Shown here: one piece after another, positions 32,987-41,740 of the stretch
Numbering within the stretch: position 1 is the stretch's first letter
Layout of the letters: each line of letters opens with the position of its first letter
Origin: Betaproteobacteria bacterium
Lineage (GTDB): Bacteria > Pseudomonadota > Gammaproteobacteria > Burkholderiales > SG8-41
Direction: 5' to 3'
DNA length: 46,068 bases
Assembly: GCA_025356695.1 (NCBI GenBank)
Contig: JANXSE010000027.1
Coordinates: forward strand, 1 to 46,068
Notes under the pieces: generated by a model
Seen by the model: the letters and a program-made list of their open reading frames with translations, nothing else
Databases searched by the model: none
Told to the model about the DNA's origin: nothing
Program-made: the position numbers and the translations under genes

Positions 32987-34222
32987 ATGGATGTAATCAT
33001 GCCGCAGCTCGGTGAAACAGTGGCCGAAGGCGTTGTTACCAAGTGGTACAAAAAAGTCGGCGATACGGTCAAGGCCGAAGACACTTTGTTCGATGTCGAA
33101 ACCGACAAAGTCAGCACCGAAATTCCGGCGCAGGCCGATGGGGTGATCACCGAAATCCTGGTGCTGGAAGGCGTCACTGCCAGGGTTGGTGCGCGGCTGG
33201 CGGTGATCCGTGAAGCCGGCGCTGCTGTGACGGCGGCGCCTGCAGCAGTTGCTGCGCCGGCTGCTGTGATTGCAACGACGTCGGCTGCAGCACCTGCTGC
33301 CGCACGTTTTGGCAAGGCTTCCGCGGCCGACCGCCTGTCACCGGTGGTGCGCCGGTTGATCGCCGAGCATCAACTCAATCCGGCGTCGATCAAGGGCAGC
33401 GGACGCGATGGCCGTATTACGCGCGAAGACGTGCTTGCCGTTATCGGCAGCGGCGGAACCCCCGCACGTGCGCATGCGAGCATGCCGGCGCCAACCGCCA
33501 TGGGCGCGGGTGATACACGCAAGCCGATGAACAGCGTGCGCAAGCGCACCGCCCAGCATTTGCAGAAATCGTGGCAAAGTGCGCCACACGTGTTGCAGGC
33601 GACCGAAGTCGATTTTCTCAAAGTCGAGCAGGCGCGCAGCGCGGCAGGCGCAGAGTGGAAGGCGCGCGAAGGCTTCAGTCTGACCTATCTGCCTTTTATC
33701 GTGCGCGCGGTGTCGGTGGCGCTGGCGAAATTTCCGCTGCTCAATGCCAGCCTCGACGGTGACGATCTGGTTTTGCATTCACGTATTAACATCGGCATCG
33801 CGGTCGATCTGAGTTTTGACGGGCTGGTGGTGCCGGTGGTGAAAGACGTGCCGAACAAATCGCTGCCGCAGATTGCGCGCGAAATCAACGATCTCGCGCA
33901 GCGCGCGCGCACCAACAAGTTGAAACCCGACGAACTCGCCGGCGGCACCTACACACTGTCGAATTCCGGCGTGTTTGGCACGCTGATCACGGCGCCTATC
34001 ATCAATCAACCGCAGGTCGCGATACTTTCGACCGATGGCGTGAAGAAAAGACCGGTGGTGATTGAGAGCGATGCCGGCGACAGCATTGCGATCCGGCCAG
34101 TCGGTGTGCTGGCGCAGACCTTCGATCATCGCGCGCTCGACGGCGCGTATTCGGCGGCTTTTCTGCGCGAAGTCAAAACCATTCTGGAAACGCGCGATTG
34201 GGTGCAGGCGCTGAATGCTTGA
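32987..34222 (+). CDS. 2-oxoacid dehydrogenase E2 (dihydrolipoyl acyltransferase)
   Basis: 411 residues with three parts: a single lipoyl domain (residues 1-76, lipoyl lysine K41 in ETDKVST), an Ala/Pro-rich flexible linker, a peripheral-subunit binding domain (about 113-150, LSPVVRRLIAEH then GRITREDVL), a second linker, and the catalytic domain (about 178-411) with H381 and D385 in FDHRALDG. It moves the acyl group made by E1 to CoA. It completes the E1 alpha/E1 beta pair encoded upstream; amidohydrolase genes lie between. Ribosome site CAGGAG. Confidence 0.92.
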   Translation: MDVIMPQLGETVAEGVVTKWYKKVGDTVKAEDTLFDVETDKVSTEIPAQADGVITEILVLEGVTARVGARLAVIREAGAAVTAAPAAVAAPAAVIATTSAAAPAAARFGKASAADRLSPVVRRLIAEHQLNPASIKGSGRDGRITREDVLAVIGSGGTPARAHASMPAPTAMGAGDTRKPMNSVRKRTAQHLQKSWQSAPHVLQATEVDFLKVEQARSAAGAEWKAREGFSLTYLPFIVRAVSVALAKFPLLNASLDGDDLVLHSRINIGIAVDLSFDGLVVPVVKDVPNKSLPQIAREINDLAQRARTNKLKPDELAGGTYTLSNSGVFGTLITAPIINQPQVAILSTDGVKKRPVVIESDAGDSIAIRPVGVLAQTFDHRALDGAYSAAFLREVKTILETRDWVQALNA

Positions 34223-34232
34223 GGAGAAGCCG

Positions 34233-35432
34233 GTGAAATTGCTTATCGCTGCCGTATCGTCAATCACCTTGCTGCTCGCGAGCGGCGCCGTCATTGCGCA
34301 AAGCGCAGGTCCGCGTGACCTCGTCGAATTGAAGCAGGAGGCGCAACGCCGCGCTGACCGCAGCCTGCCGCCGATCAGCGGCGTTAAATCCGACGACATG
34401 CGCGAGGCGCTTGCCAATATCAACGATCTGCAACCCGATACCTGGGCAGCAGCCTTCGTGCGCATCGGCGATCGTTATGTCGAAAAGGCGAAGTCTTTGC
34501 AGGCGAGTGCGCCGAAAGAAGCCGCCGAAACCTACAAGCATGCCTGGGAGATCTACAACACGGCACGCTGGCCGGTTGAAAATTCGCCGGGCAAGAAAAA
34601 TGCTTATGCAAAAGCGCTCGATGCGTTCGCGGCCTACGGCAAGCTGATCGATCCGCCGCTTGAAATCGTGCGTATTCCGTTCGAAGGCAAAGAGATCGTC
34701 GGTTACCTGCGTTTGCCGCTGAATGTGCGTCCCGCGCCGCTGCTGCTCGGGATCAGTGGCCTCGATACGCGCAAGGAAGATGTCGCCGCGACCAGCGACG
34801 GTTTCATGCGTCGCGGTATCGGTATTTTTGCTCTTGATATGCCGGGCACCGGACAGGCGCCGATTAAAGTAGACGTCGGCGCTGAACGCATGTATTCGGT
34901 GGCGCTCGATTACCTGCAGACGCGAAAGGAAATCGACAGCAAACGGATTGTCGTGCGCGGCCAGAGCTGGAGTGGTTACTGGGCGGCACTGCTGGCTTAC
35001 ACCGAGCGCGCGCGCATACGCGGCGCGGTGGTGCATGGCGTCGGCGTCCACGGCTATTTTCAGCCGGAATGGCAGCGCACCGGATTGACCACGCGTGAAT
35101 ATCTGTTCGATCTGTTCCCGGCGCGTTCAGCGATTTTCGAAGTCAACACGATGGATGCGTTCCTGAATTACGGGCCGCGCATGTCCCTGCAGACGCTGGG
35201 ATTCCTCGACAAACCGTCGGCGCCCATGCTGCTGGTCAATGGCGAAAAGGATACGCAGCAGCCGATTTCAGACCTGTATCTGATGATGAAGCACGGCGAC
35301 CCGAAGGACGCGTGGGTCAATCCGGCCGGCGGCCACATGGGGCGTTCCGAACAATGGCCGCAACGCCGTGTGCTCGATGAAGTGGTGCTGCCGTGGATAG
35401 AACGCAAGCTCGCCGCGCCGCCGCAAAAATAA
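34233..35432 (+). CDS. Exported alpha/beta hydrolase, paralogue of the gene at 20423
   Basis: 399 residues from a GTG at 34233, chosen because GAGGAG lies 6 nt upstream; an ATG at 34215 overlaps the E2 gene. The N-terminus is a signal peptide (LLIAAVSSITLLLASGAVIAQ would be cut near residue 23). A helical N-domain (to about 140) precedes the hydrolase core: nucleophile S245 in RGQSWSGYW (the usual last Gly of G-x-S-x-G is Ser), D340 in GEKDTQQP and H368 in GGHMG. The architecture matches the cytosolic hydrolase of the same cluster, so one may act outside and one inside on related compounds (inference). Confidence 0.85.
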   Translation: MKLLIAAVSSITLLLASGAVIAQSAGPRDLVELKQEAQRRADRSLPPISGVKSDDMREALANINDLQPDTWAAAFVRIGDRYVEKAKSLQASAPKEAAETYKHAWEIYNTARWPVENSPGKKNAYAKALDAFAAYGKLIDPPLEIVRIPFEGKEIVGYLRLPLNVRPAPLLLGISGLDTRKEDVAATSDGFMRRGIGIFALDMPGTGQAPIKVDVGAERMYSVALDYLQTRKEIDSKRIVVRGQSWSGYWAALLAYTERARIRGAVVHGVGVHGYFQPEWQRTGLTTREYLFDLFPARSAIFEVNTMDAFLNYGPRMSLQTLGFLDKPSAPMLLVNGEKDTQQPISDLYLMMKHGDPKDAWVNPAGGHMGRSEQWPQRRVLDEVVLPWIERKLAAPPQK

Positions 35433-35477
35433 TTCAATGCTATAACGTTTCAAACGCGTTTCAAACGAAAGGTAATC

Positions 35478-36407
35478 ATGGCAACGAACATGCAGCAACA
35501 CAAACTCGGCTGGATCGGCATCGGCCGCATGGGCTATGCAATGGCCGAGCGCCTCGCCAAATCGGGTTGCGATATCTCGGTGTGGAACCGCACGAAGTCG
35601 AAAGCCGAGCCGCTGGCGAAATCCGGCGCAAAAGTAGTCGATGCGCTGACCGATCTCGCAGCCTGCGATATTGTCTTTACGATGGTGTCGACCGGCAAGG
35701 ATGTGAAAGAAGTATTGTTCGGCGCCGGCGGTGTGCTATCCAAAGGTAAGGCGCCGAAAATTGTCGTCGACAGCACGTCGATTTCACTTGAAGAGTCGGC
35801 GGAGATCCGCGCCAAGCTCGCCGAGAAAGGCATCAAATTCCTGTCTTCGCCGGTGTCAGGTAATGCCAAGGTGATCAAGGCTGGCAAGTTGACGGTCGTT
35901 GCGTCCGGACCGAAAGATGCTTTCGATGCAGTGTCGCCGTATTTGAATGCCATCGGCCGCGGCGTCAGCTATGTCGGTGAAGGCGAGCTGTCGCGTATTG
36001 CCAAAATCTGCCATAACGTCATGCTCGGCGTGGTGATACAGAACCTGTGCGAGATTACGGTGCTGGCCGAGAAGGCCGGCATGCAGCGTCATGACTTCCT
36101 CGATTTTCTCAACAAGAGCGTGATGGGTTCGATGTTTACTGCCTACAAGACACCGGCGCTGTCGAATCTGGATTTCCATGTGACCTTCACGCCGGAACTG
36201 TTGCGCAAGGATATCGACCTCGGTCTGGCCGCCGGGCGCCAGCACGGCGTGCCGATGCCGACGACCTCGGCGGCGCGCGATCAGGTGCAAACCATGATAG
36301 GCCACGGCTACGATCAGGATTTCTCGCAATTACTGTTGCTGCAGGCAAAGGCGTCGGGGCTTGAGTTAAAGTCTGAGAACGTCGACGTCGGCGACGGACT
36401 TTCCTGA
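35478..36407 (+). CDS. 3-hydroxyisobutyrate dehydrogenase-like NAD(P) oxidoreductase
   Basis: 309 residues. The Rossmann motif WIGIGRMG (12-19) with WNRTKSK suggests NADP preference, because the acidic residue at the end of the second strand is replaced by N-R-T. The substrate motif SSPVSGNAKVIKAGKL (123-138) and the catalytic lysine K176 with N180 (LSRIAKICHN) are those of beta-hydroxyacid dehydrogenases (HIBADH, tartronate semialdehyde reductase). It oxidises or reduces a 3-hydroxyacid or semialdehyde. The role in this cluster is inferred from neighbours. Confidence 0.88.
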   Translation: MATNMQQHKLGWIGIGRMGYAMAERLAKSGCDISVWNRTKSKAEPLAKSGAKVVDALTDLAACDIVFTMVSTGKDVKEVLFGAGGVLSKGKAPKIVVDSTSISLEESAEIRAKLAEKGIKFLSSPVSGNAKVIKAGKLTVVASGPKDAFDAVSPYLNAIGRGVSYVGEGELSRIAKICHNVMLGVVIQNLCEITVLAEKAGMQRHDFLDFLNKSVMGSMFTAYKTPALSNLDFHVTFTPELLRKDIDLGLAAGRQHGVPMPTTSAARDQVQTMIGHGYDQDFSQLLLLQAKASGLELKSENVDVGDGLS

Positions 36408-36430
36408 TTCATTTTCCCGGAGGGCACGCC

Positions 36431-37393
36431 ATGCACAACCTTATACGCGCCATTGCGATTATTTTGTTGTTCGCCGCGGGGCAGGCGGTTGCGCAAAAAT
36501 ATCCGGACCGTCCGGTGCGCATGCTGATCGGTTTCACACCGGGCACGGCGACCGATATCCTCGCACGCGTGCTCGGCCAGAAACTCGGCGAAGGCTGGGG
36601 ACAGAACGTCGTGGCGGAGAACCGGCCGGGTGCGGGCGGCACAATCGCGGCCGGCATCGTCGTGCCGGCGTACCCTGACGGCTACACGCTTTTGTTCAAC
36701 TCGTCGGCGCAAGCGGTCAATCCCGCATTGTTCGCCAAGCTGCCGTACGATACGTTGCGCGATTTCACGGCGATCGCGCCTATGGCAGCGCAACCCAATG
36801 TGCTGGTGGTCGGCCTGTCGTCGCCGATCAAGACCGTTGGTGAACTCATCGCAGCGGCTAAGGCAAAACCGGGGCAGCTGAATTTCGGTTCGGCCGGCAC
36901 CGGTTCGGCTACTCACCTCAATCTCGAGAAATTCAAGGTAATGGCGGGTATCGATCTCGCGCACATTCCGTACAAGGGCACGCCCGAAGTAGCAACCGAC
37001 CTTATCGGCGGGCGCATCGACGGCTACTTCGCGCCGATCTCGGCAGCGCTGCCGTTCGTGCAGGGCGGCAAGCTGCGTGCGGTGGCGGTCAGCACGGCGA
37101 AGCGCTCGAGCCTTTTGCCCAACGTGCCGGCGATTGCCGAGGCTGGCGTTGCGGGTTTCGATTTCGCCCTGTGGTTTGGCGTGTGGGGACCGGCGAAGAT
37201 GCCGCCGAAAATAGTCGAGCAGTTGTCGAAAGACATCGGCCGCGTGCTGGCGGCGCCGGAGGTGCGCGAACAGCTGACGAAGCTCGGCAGCGAAGCGTTG
37301 GTAATGACGCCGGCGGAATTCGACAGGTTCGAGCGCAGGGAAATCGACGACTACACGCGCATCGTCAAAGCGGCCGGCATCAAACTGCAGTAG
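36431..37393 (+). CDS. Bug-type substrate-binding protein 4
   Basis: 320 residues; signal peptide ending AAGQAVAQK. Bug motifs YPDRPVRMLIGFTPGTATD, AENRPGAGGTIA, YPDGYTL and HIPYKGTPEVATD are present. This is the most canonical of the six receptors in the window (the IPYKG and SAQAVNPAL loops agree with most Bug proteins). It has a good ribosome site (CGGAGG) and lies between the hydroxyacid dehydrogenase and aldo/keto reductase genes. No membrane partner is encoded nearby. Confidence 0.92.
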   Translation: MHNLIRAIAIILLFAAGQAVAQKYPDRPVRMLIGFTPGTATDILARVLGQKLGEGWGQNVVAENRPGAGGTIAAGIVVPAYPDGYTLLFNSSAQAVNPALFAKLPYDTLRDFTAIAPMAAQPNVLVVGLSSPIKTVGELIAAAKAKPGQLNFGSAGTGSATHLNLEKFKVMAGIDLAHIPYKGTPEVATDLIGGRIDGYFAPISAALPFVQGGKLRAVAVSTAKRSSLLPNVPAIAEAGVAGFDFALWFGVWGPAKMPPKIVEQLSKDIGRVLAAPEVREQLTKLGSEALVMTPAEFDRFERREIDDYTRIVKAAGIKLQ

Positions 37394-37452
37394 ACGGCAA
37401 TCGGTGTCGCAGGGCGATCAGGTTTTAAAAACATGATTCGAAGAGGAGCAGC

Positions 37453-38436
37453 ATGAAGCAGCGGCGTTTGGGTAAAAGCGGCCCGATGGTATCGGCCATC
37501 GGCATGGGGCGCGGCAGCGAGCCGGTGCAGTTCGATACGCCACTCGAAAAAAATTTCAACGCGACCATCCACCGCGCCATTGATCTGGGCATCAACCTGT
37601 TCGACAGTTCCGATGCGTATTGGGGCACGCGCCACGAAGTGCTGCTGGGCCGCGCGATCAAGGGCAAACGCGACAAGGTCATGATTGCCAGCAAGTTCGG
37701 CAACATCGAGCTGCCCGACGGCAAAAAGGCGCCGAATGCCAAACCGGCGTTTGTGGTCGAATGCTGCGAAGCAAGTCTCAAGCGCCTCGGTATCGATGTC
37801 ATCGATCTCTTCTACCTGCACCGCGTCGATCCGAATACGCCGATTGAAGATACCGTCGGCGCCATGGGCCGCCTCGTCGAGCAGGGCAAGATCCGCCATG
37901 TCGGCGTCTGTGAAGTGGCGCCGGACACCCTGCGCCGCGCGCACAAAACCTATCCGCTAGCCGCAGTGCAGACCGAGTATTCGTTGTGGTTCCGCGATTG
38001 CGAACAGGAGATTTTGCCGATATGCCGCGAGCTGGGCATTGCCTATGTCGGTTATGCGCCGCTCGGCCGCGGTCTGCTGACCGGACGCATCCGCACGGTT
38101 GACGACCTGCCGGCCAACGACCGGCGGCGGCGTCATCCGCGTTTCCAGCCGGACAATTTGACGCGCAACGTCGAACTGGTGGCGCAACTCGATGCCATGG
38201 CGAAGGCGAAAGGCATCAGCAGCGCGCAACTGGCGCTGGCATGGCTGCTCGCGCAGGGTGAAAACGTGATTCCGATTCCCGGCACAAATCACGTCGGCAA
38301 TCTGGAGCAGAACGCGGCGGCGGTTGATATTGCATTGATGGCGGATGAGGTCAAACGCCTGAGCGATATATTTGCACCGGGCGCCGGCGCCGGCGAGCGT
38401 TACATGCCCACTGCGTTAAAGGGCGTCTGGTTGTAG
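37453..38436 (+). CDS. Aldo/keto reductase
   Basis: 327 residues, TIM barrel. The catalytic tetrad is complete: D51 and Y56 in DSSDAYWG, K81 in ASKFG, and H123 in YLHRVD. The C-terminal part (IPIPGTNHVGNLEQN) binds the nicotinamide cofactor phosphate. It is cytosolic, NADPH-dependent by family, and reduces an aldehyde or ketone, or runs in reverse during catabolism. Preceded by AAGAGGAGCAGC. Confidence 0.9.
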   Translation: MKQRRLGKSGPMVSAIGMGRGSEPVQFDTPLEKNFNATIHRAIDLGINLFDSSDAYWGTRHEVLLGRAIKGKRDKVMIASKFGNIELPDGKKAPNAKPAFVVECCEASLKRLGIDVIDLFYLHRVDPNTPIEDTVGAMGRLVEQGKIRHVGVCEVAPDTLRRAHKTYPLAAVQTEYSLWFRDCEQEILPICRELGIAYVGYAPLGRGLLTGRIRTVDDLPANDRRRRHPRFQPDNLTRNVELVAQLDAMAKAKGISSAQLALAWLLAQGENVIPIPGTNHVGNLEQNAAAVDIALMADEVKRLSDIFAPGAGAGERYMPTALKGVWL

Positions 38437-38460
38437 CCATTCTTCGGTGGAGGATTCACG

Positions 38461-39450
38461 ATGCTGAATTTCCGAAATACGCAAGGCGCGTCGTTATTGC
38501 TCTCTGCATTGCTGATGATCTACGGCTTTGATGCCGCAGCGCAGAAATTTCCGGATAAACCGATTCGCGTGATTGCTGCGCAATCGGCGGGTTCTTCGCT
38601 CGATACGATCACGCGCATCGTCACCAACAAGATGTCCGAGTACCTGGGACAACAGATCGTCATCGACAATCGCGGCGGCGCTGGCGGCATTATCGGCGTG
38701 GAGCTGACGGCGCGCGCCCCGGCAGACGGCTATACGCTGCTGGTGGGTGCGCCGAGCTCGATGATTATTTCCAATTTCACTTACCGCAAGCTGCCGTTCG
38801 ACTGGAAGACCGACTTTGCGCCAATCTCGCTGGTCGTCAATGCCGAAGGCGTGCTTGCTGTGAATCCCGGCGTCAACGCGCGCAACGTCAAAGAACTGCT
38901 GGCGCTCGCCAAGGCGCAGCCGGGCAAGCTCAATATGGCTTCCGCCGGCATCGGCTCATCCAGCCATCTGGCGGGCATCATGTTCACCAGTCTTGCGGCA
39001 ATCGATACCGTGCACGTACCGTACAAAGGCGGCGGGCCGATGGCGGCGGCAGTGGTTGGCGGCGAGGCGCAGTGGCTGATTGCGCCGGCGGCTTCGGTCA
39101 CCGGCCAGATCAAGGCCGGCCGTTTGCGCGCGCTGGGCCTGACGTCGAAGCAGCGCTCACCGCTGATGCCGGATCTGCCGACCATCGATGAGGCCGGTGT
39201 GCCCGGGTATGAATACAGCAGCTGGAATGCCTTTTTTGCGCCGCGCGGCACGCCGCGCGCGATCGTCAATCAGCTGCACGGCGTGATTCAGAAAGTGCTC
39301 GCCGATGCCGATGTGAAGCAGTTGTTCGCTAATCAGGGTTTGTATCCGCTGGGCAGCGCCAGCCCCGAAGAATTTGCGCGCTTCTATGTTGCCGATTACG
39401 AACGTGTCGAAAAACTGGTAAAGATAGCCGGCGTGAAACCGGAACAGTAG
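38461..39450 (+). CDS. Bug-type substrate-binding protein 5
   Basis: 329 residues; signal peptide cut near FDAAAQK. Motifs FPDKPIRVIAAQSAGSSLD, VIDNRGGAGGIIG, PADGYTL and HVPYKGGGPMAAA. The IDNRGG and YKGGG forms group it with the next receptor, whose gene starts 4 bp after this stop, so this is a second duplicated pair, distinct from receptors 1 and 2. Confidence 0.92.
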   Translation: MLNFRNTQGASLLLSALLMIYGFDAAAQKFPDKPIRVIAAQSAGSSLDTITRIVTNKMSEYLGQQIVIDNRGGAGGIIGVELTARAPADGYTLLVGAPSSMIISNFTYRKLPFDWKTDFAPISLVVNAEGVLAVNPGVNARNVKELLALAKAQPGKLNMASAGIGSSSHLAGIMFTSLAAIDTVHVPYKGGGPMAAAVVGGEAQWLIAPAASVTGQIKAGRLRALGLTSKQRSPLMPDLPTIDEAGVPGYEYSSWNAFFAPRGTPRAIVNQLHGVIQKVLADADVKQLFANQGLYPLGSASPEEFARFYVADYERVEKLVKIAGVKPEQ

Positions 39451-39454
39451 GACG

Positions 39455-40438
39455 ATGAAGAAATTTACGTTTGCATTGAGCGGCAGTCATGCGATTGCGG
39501 CAGTGTTATGTGCGATGGTGGCGCCGCTCGTTGCAGCGCAGAACTATCCGGCAAAGCCGGTACGCCTGATCGTGCCGTGGGCAGCGGCAAGCGGCACCGA
39601 TTTGATGTCGCGCATGATCGCGCAGAAGCTCGGTGACACACTGGGTCAACAGGTGGTGGTCGATAACCGCGGCGGTGCGGGTGCAACGATCGGCACCGAA
39701 GCGGCGGCGAAATCGGCCCCCGATGGTTACACCTTGTATATCGGCGGCTCGGTATCGATGGCGATCAGTCCGGTGATCTACCCGAAGGTTGGTTACGATT
39801 CAGTGCGCGATTTCGTACCGGTATCGCTGGTGACGCGTTTCTACAATGCGCTGTCGGTGCATCCCTCGGTGCCGGCGAAATCGGTACGCGAACTGATTGC
39901 GGTTGCCAGGGCGCAGCCCGGCGCGCTGGTAGTTCCGTCGGCCGGGGCCGGTTCGACCAGCCATCTTGCCGCCGAATTGTTCAAAAGCATGACCGGCGCG
40001 CAGATGCTGCATGTTCCATATAAAGGCGGCGGCCAGATGGTGATCGCGGTCATCAGCGGCGAAGGGCAGGTGATGTTTTCGCCGGTGTCTACCGCGGTGC
40101 CGCACGCAAAAAGCGGCAAACTGCGTCTGCTCGGCGTGTCGAGTGCTGCGCGTATCGCTGCCTTGCCCGAACTGCCGACCATAGCCGAAACGCTCAAAGG
40201 TTATGAGTATGGTGGCTGGCAGGGTTTGCTGGCGCCGGCCGGCACGCCGCCGGAAATTGTCAACCGTCTGCACGCAGGCATGCTGAAAGTCGTCGCGACG
40301 CCGGAATTCAGGGACTATGCCGCCAGCGAAGGTTCGGATATCGTCGGCAGCACGCCGGACTGGTTCGCGCAGTTTCTGCGCGCCGAAGTCATAAAAAATG
40401 CAACGCTGGTCAAAGCGGCCGGCGTCAAACCCGATTAG
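39455..40438 (+). CDS. Bug-type substrate-binding protein 6
   Basis: 327 residues. A long signal region (residues 1-31, ending VAPLVAAQN) leads into YPAKPVRLIVPWAAASGTD, VDNRGGAGATIG, APDGYTL and HVPYKGGGQMVIA. It is 4 bp downstream of receptor 5, so translation is probably coupled. It is the last gene before the palindromic repeat at 40455-40552. Confidence 0.92.
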   Translation: MKKFTFALSGSHAIAAVLCAMVAPLVAAQNYPAKPVRLIVPWAAASGTDLMSRMIAQKLGDTLGQQVVVDNRGGAGATIGTEAAAKSAPDGYTLYIGGSVSMAISPVIYPKVGYDSVRDFVPVSLVTRFYNALSVHPSVPAKSVRELIAVARAQPGALVVPSAGAGSTSHLAAELFKSMTGAQMLHVPYKGGGQMVIAVISGEGQVMFSPVSTAVPHAKSGKLRLLGVSSAARIAALPELPTIAETLKGYEYGGWQGLLAPAGTPPEIVNRLHAGMLKVVATPEFRDYAASEGSDIVGSTPDWFAQFLRAEVIKNATLVKAAGVKPD

Positions 40439-40454
40439 ACTGCACAACGAACTT

Positions 40455-40552
40455 GTAGCCCGGATGGAATGAAATGGAATCCGGGGTGGCGCATCGCATC
40501 CGATACGTCATCCAATCACACCCCGGAATACGCTTCGCTCCTTCCGGGCTAC
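40455..40552. repeat. REP-type palindromic repeat
   Basis: Outer arms GTAGCCCGGA (40455-40464) and TCCGGGCTAC (40543-40552) are perfect complements; inner arms TCCGGGGTG (40480-40488) and CACCCCGGA (40519-40527) are also perfect. The GTAGCCCGGATG-type start is common in interspersed palindromes of beta- and gammaproteobacteria. It sits in the widest gap inside the cluster (148 bp) and may act as messenger stabiliser or terminator. I see no second copy in the window. Confidence 0.7.
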
Positions 40553-40586
40553 GTCCTGAATAATCATCTGGAGAAGAAAGACAGCA

Positions 40587-41738
40587 ATGGCTAAACGCGA
40601 GGTTGTGAAAAAAGCACCGCTGGTACTCGAACGCAAATCGGAGCGCGAGGAACTCGCCAAAGACATGCACACCATGCAGGAGATCGCGATCGCGGCGCGG
40701 CGCAATCTGTCACAACTCCTGTGGGACACGCTTTGCGGCGGTTCGGATTCCGAAACGACGCTGCGGCGCAACCGTCACGCACTCGACTGCCTGTCGCTGC
40801 GCCAGCGTGTGCTGGTTAATGTTGCCGATATCGACATTTCGACCACTTTGCTGGGCCAGAAACTGAAGTTGCCGGTGTTCATCGCACCGGTCGGCAATTT
40901 TTTGCAACTCGCGGACCCGAGCGGCGCCATCGCCGTGGCGAAGGCCGCAATTTCACGTGGTACCACAGCCTTCATCAGCACTGCGGCGAAGCCGAGCATT
41001 GAAGAAGTTGCCAGAGCGGTCGACAAGCCGCTGCTGTTCCAGCTTTACGTGCGCAGCGACCGCGCCTGGTGCAAGGATATTCTGCAGCGTGCGAAGGCCG
41101 TCGGCTATCGCGGGATCTGCATCACGGTAGACCGCGCTTACTACAGCCGCCGCGAGCGTGACATCAACAACCGTTTCCTTATGCGCGAGTCGGGCGGCGA
41201 TCCGCGTTATCAGGCCAGTCTCAACTGGGACGATCTCGACTGGATGCGCCAGTGCACCGGCCTGCCAATGATCCTGAAAGGCATAGCCACCGGCGAAGAC
41301 GCGCGTTTGGCGGTTGAACACGGCGTTGAAGTCGTTTACGTGTCGAATCACGGCGGTCGCCAGCTCGACCACGCACAGGGCAGCATTGAAGTGCTGCCGG
41401 AAGTGGTCGATGCAGTCGACGGTCGCGCCGAAGTGATCATGGATGGCGGCATCATGCGCGGCACCGATGTAATCAAGGCGCTGGCGCTGGGCGCCTCCGC
41501 CGTAGGCGTCGGCAAGTTGCAGGGTCTCGCACTCGCGGCGGCCGGGCAGGCCGGTGTTGCGCGCATGCTGGAGATCATGGAATTCGAAATCAAGACCATG
41601 CTCGGTTTGATGGGCCTGACCTCGATCAAGCAGCTCAATCCATCGTGGTTGCGACAGGCGACGCCGGTCAGCGGCACCGATGCCATGAGTCAGTATCCGT
41701 ATTTCGAAAACGTATTGCGGCGCAAAGCACTGCCCTGA
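40587..41738 (+). CDS. FMN-dependent 2-hydroxyacid oxidase/dehydrogenase
   Basis: 383 residues of the glycolate oxidase / L-lactate dehydrogenase family. FMN and substrate residues are Q152 and Y154 (FQLYV), D182 (TVD), R189, K231 (LKGI), and the catalytic H255 with R258 in SNHGGRQLD. The tyrosine near the N-terminus that holds the substrate carboxylate in glycolate oxidase (Y24 of the plant enzyme, in YDYY) appears as T48 (LLWDTLCGGSDSE), so substrate handling may differ. It turns a 2-hydroxyacid into the 2-oxoacid, a step that could feed the dehydrogenase complex encoded upstream. There are 2 bp to the next gene. Confidence 0.88.
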   Translation: MAKREVVKKAPLVLERKSEREELAKDMHTMQEIAIAARRNLSQLLWDTLCGGSDSETTLRRNRHALDCLSLRQRVLVNVADIDISTTLLGQKLKLPVFIAPVGNFLQLADPSGAIAVAKAAISRGTTAFISTAAKPSIEEVARAVDKPLLFQLYVRSDRAWCKDILQRAKAVGYRGICITVDRAYYSRRERDINNRFLMRESGGDPRYQASLNWDDLDWMRQCTGLPMILKGIATGEDARLAVEHGVEVVYVSNHGGRQLDHAQGSIEVLPEVVDAVDGRAEVIMDGGIMRGTDVIKALALGASAVGVGKLQGLALAAAGQAGVARMLEIMEFEIKTMLGLMGLTSIKQLNPSWLRQATPVSGTDAMSQYPYFENVLRRKALP

Positions 41739-41740
41739 AC

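Noticed and set aside
27562..34222. Naming the E1/E2 genes as acoABC or pdhABC
   Set aside because: The family is clear but acetoin, pyruvate and branched-chain members cannot be separated by eye, and no E3 or AcoR/AcoX is present.
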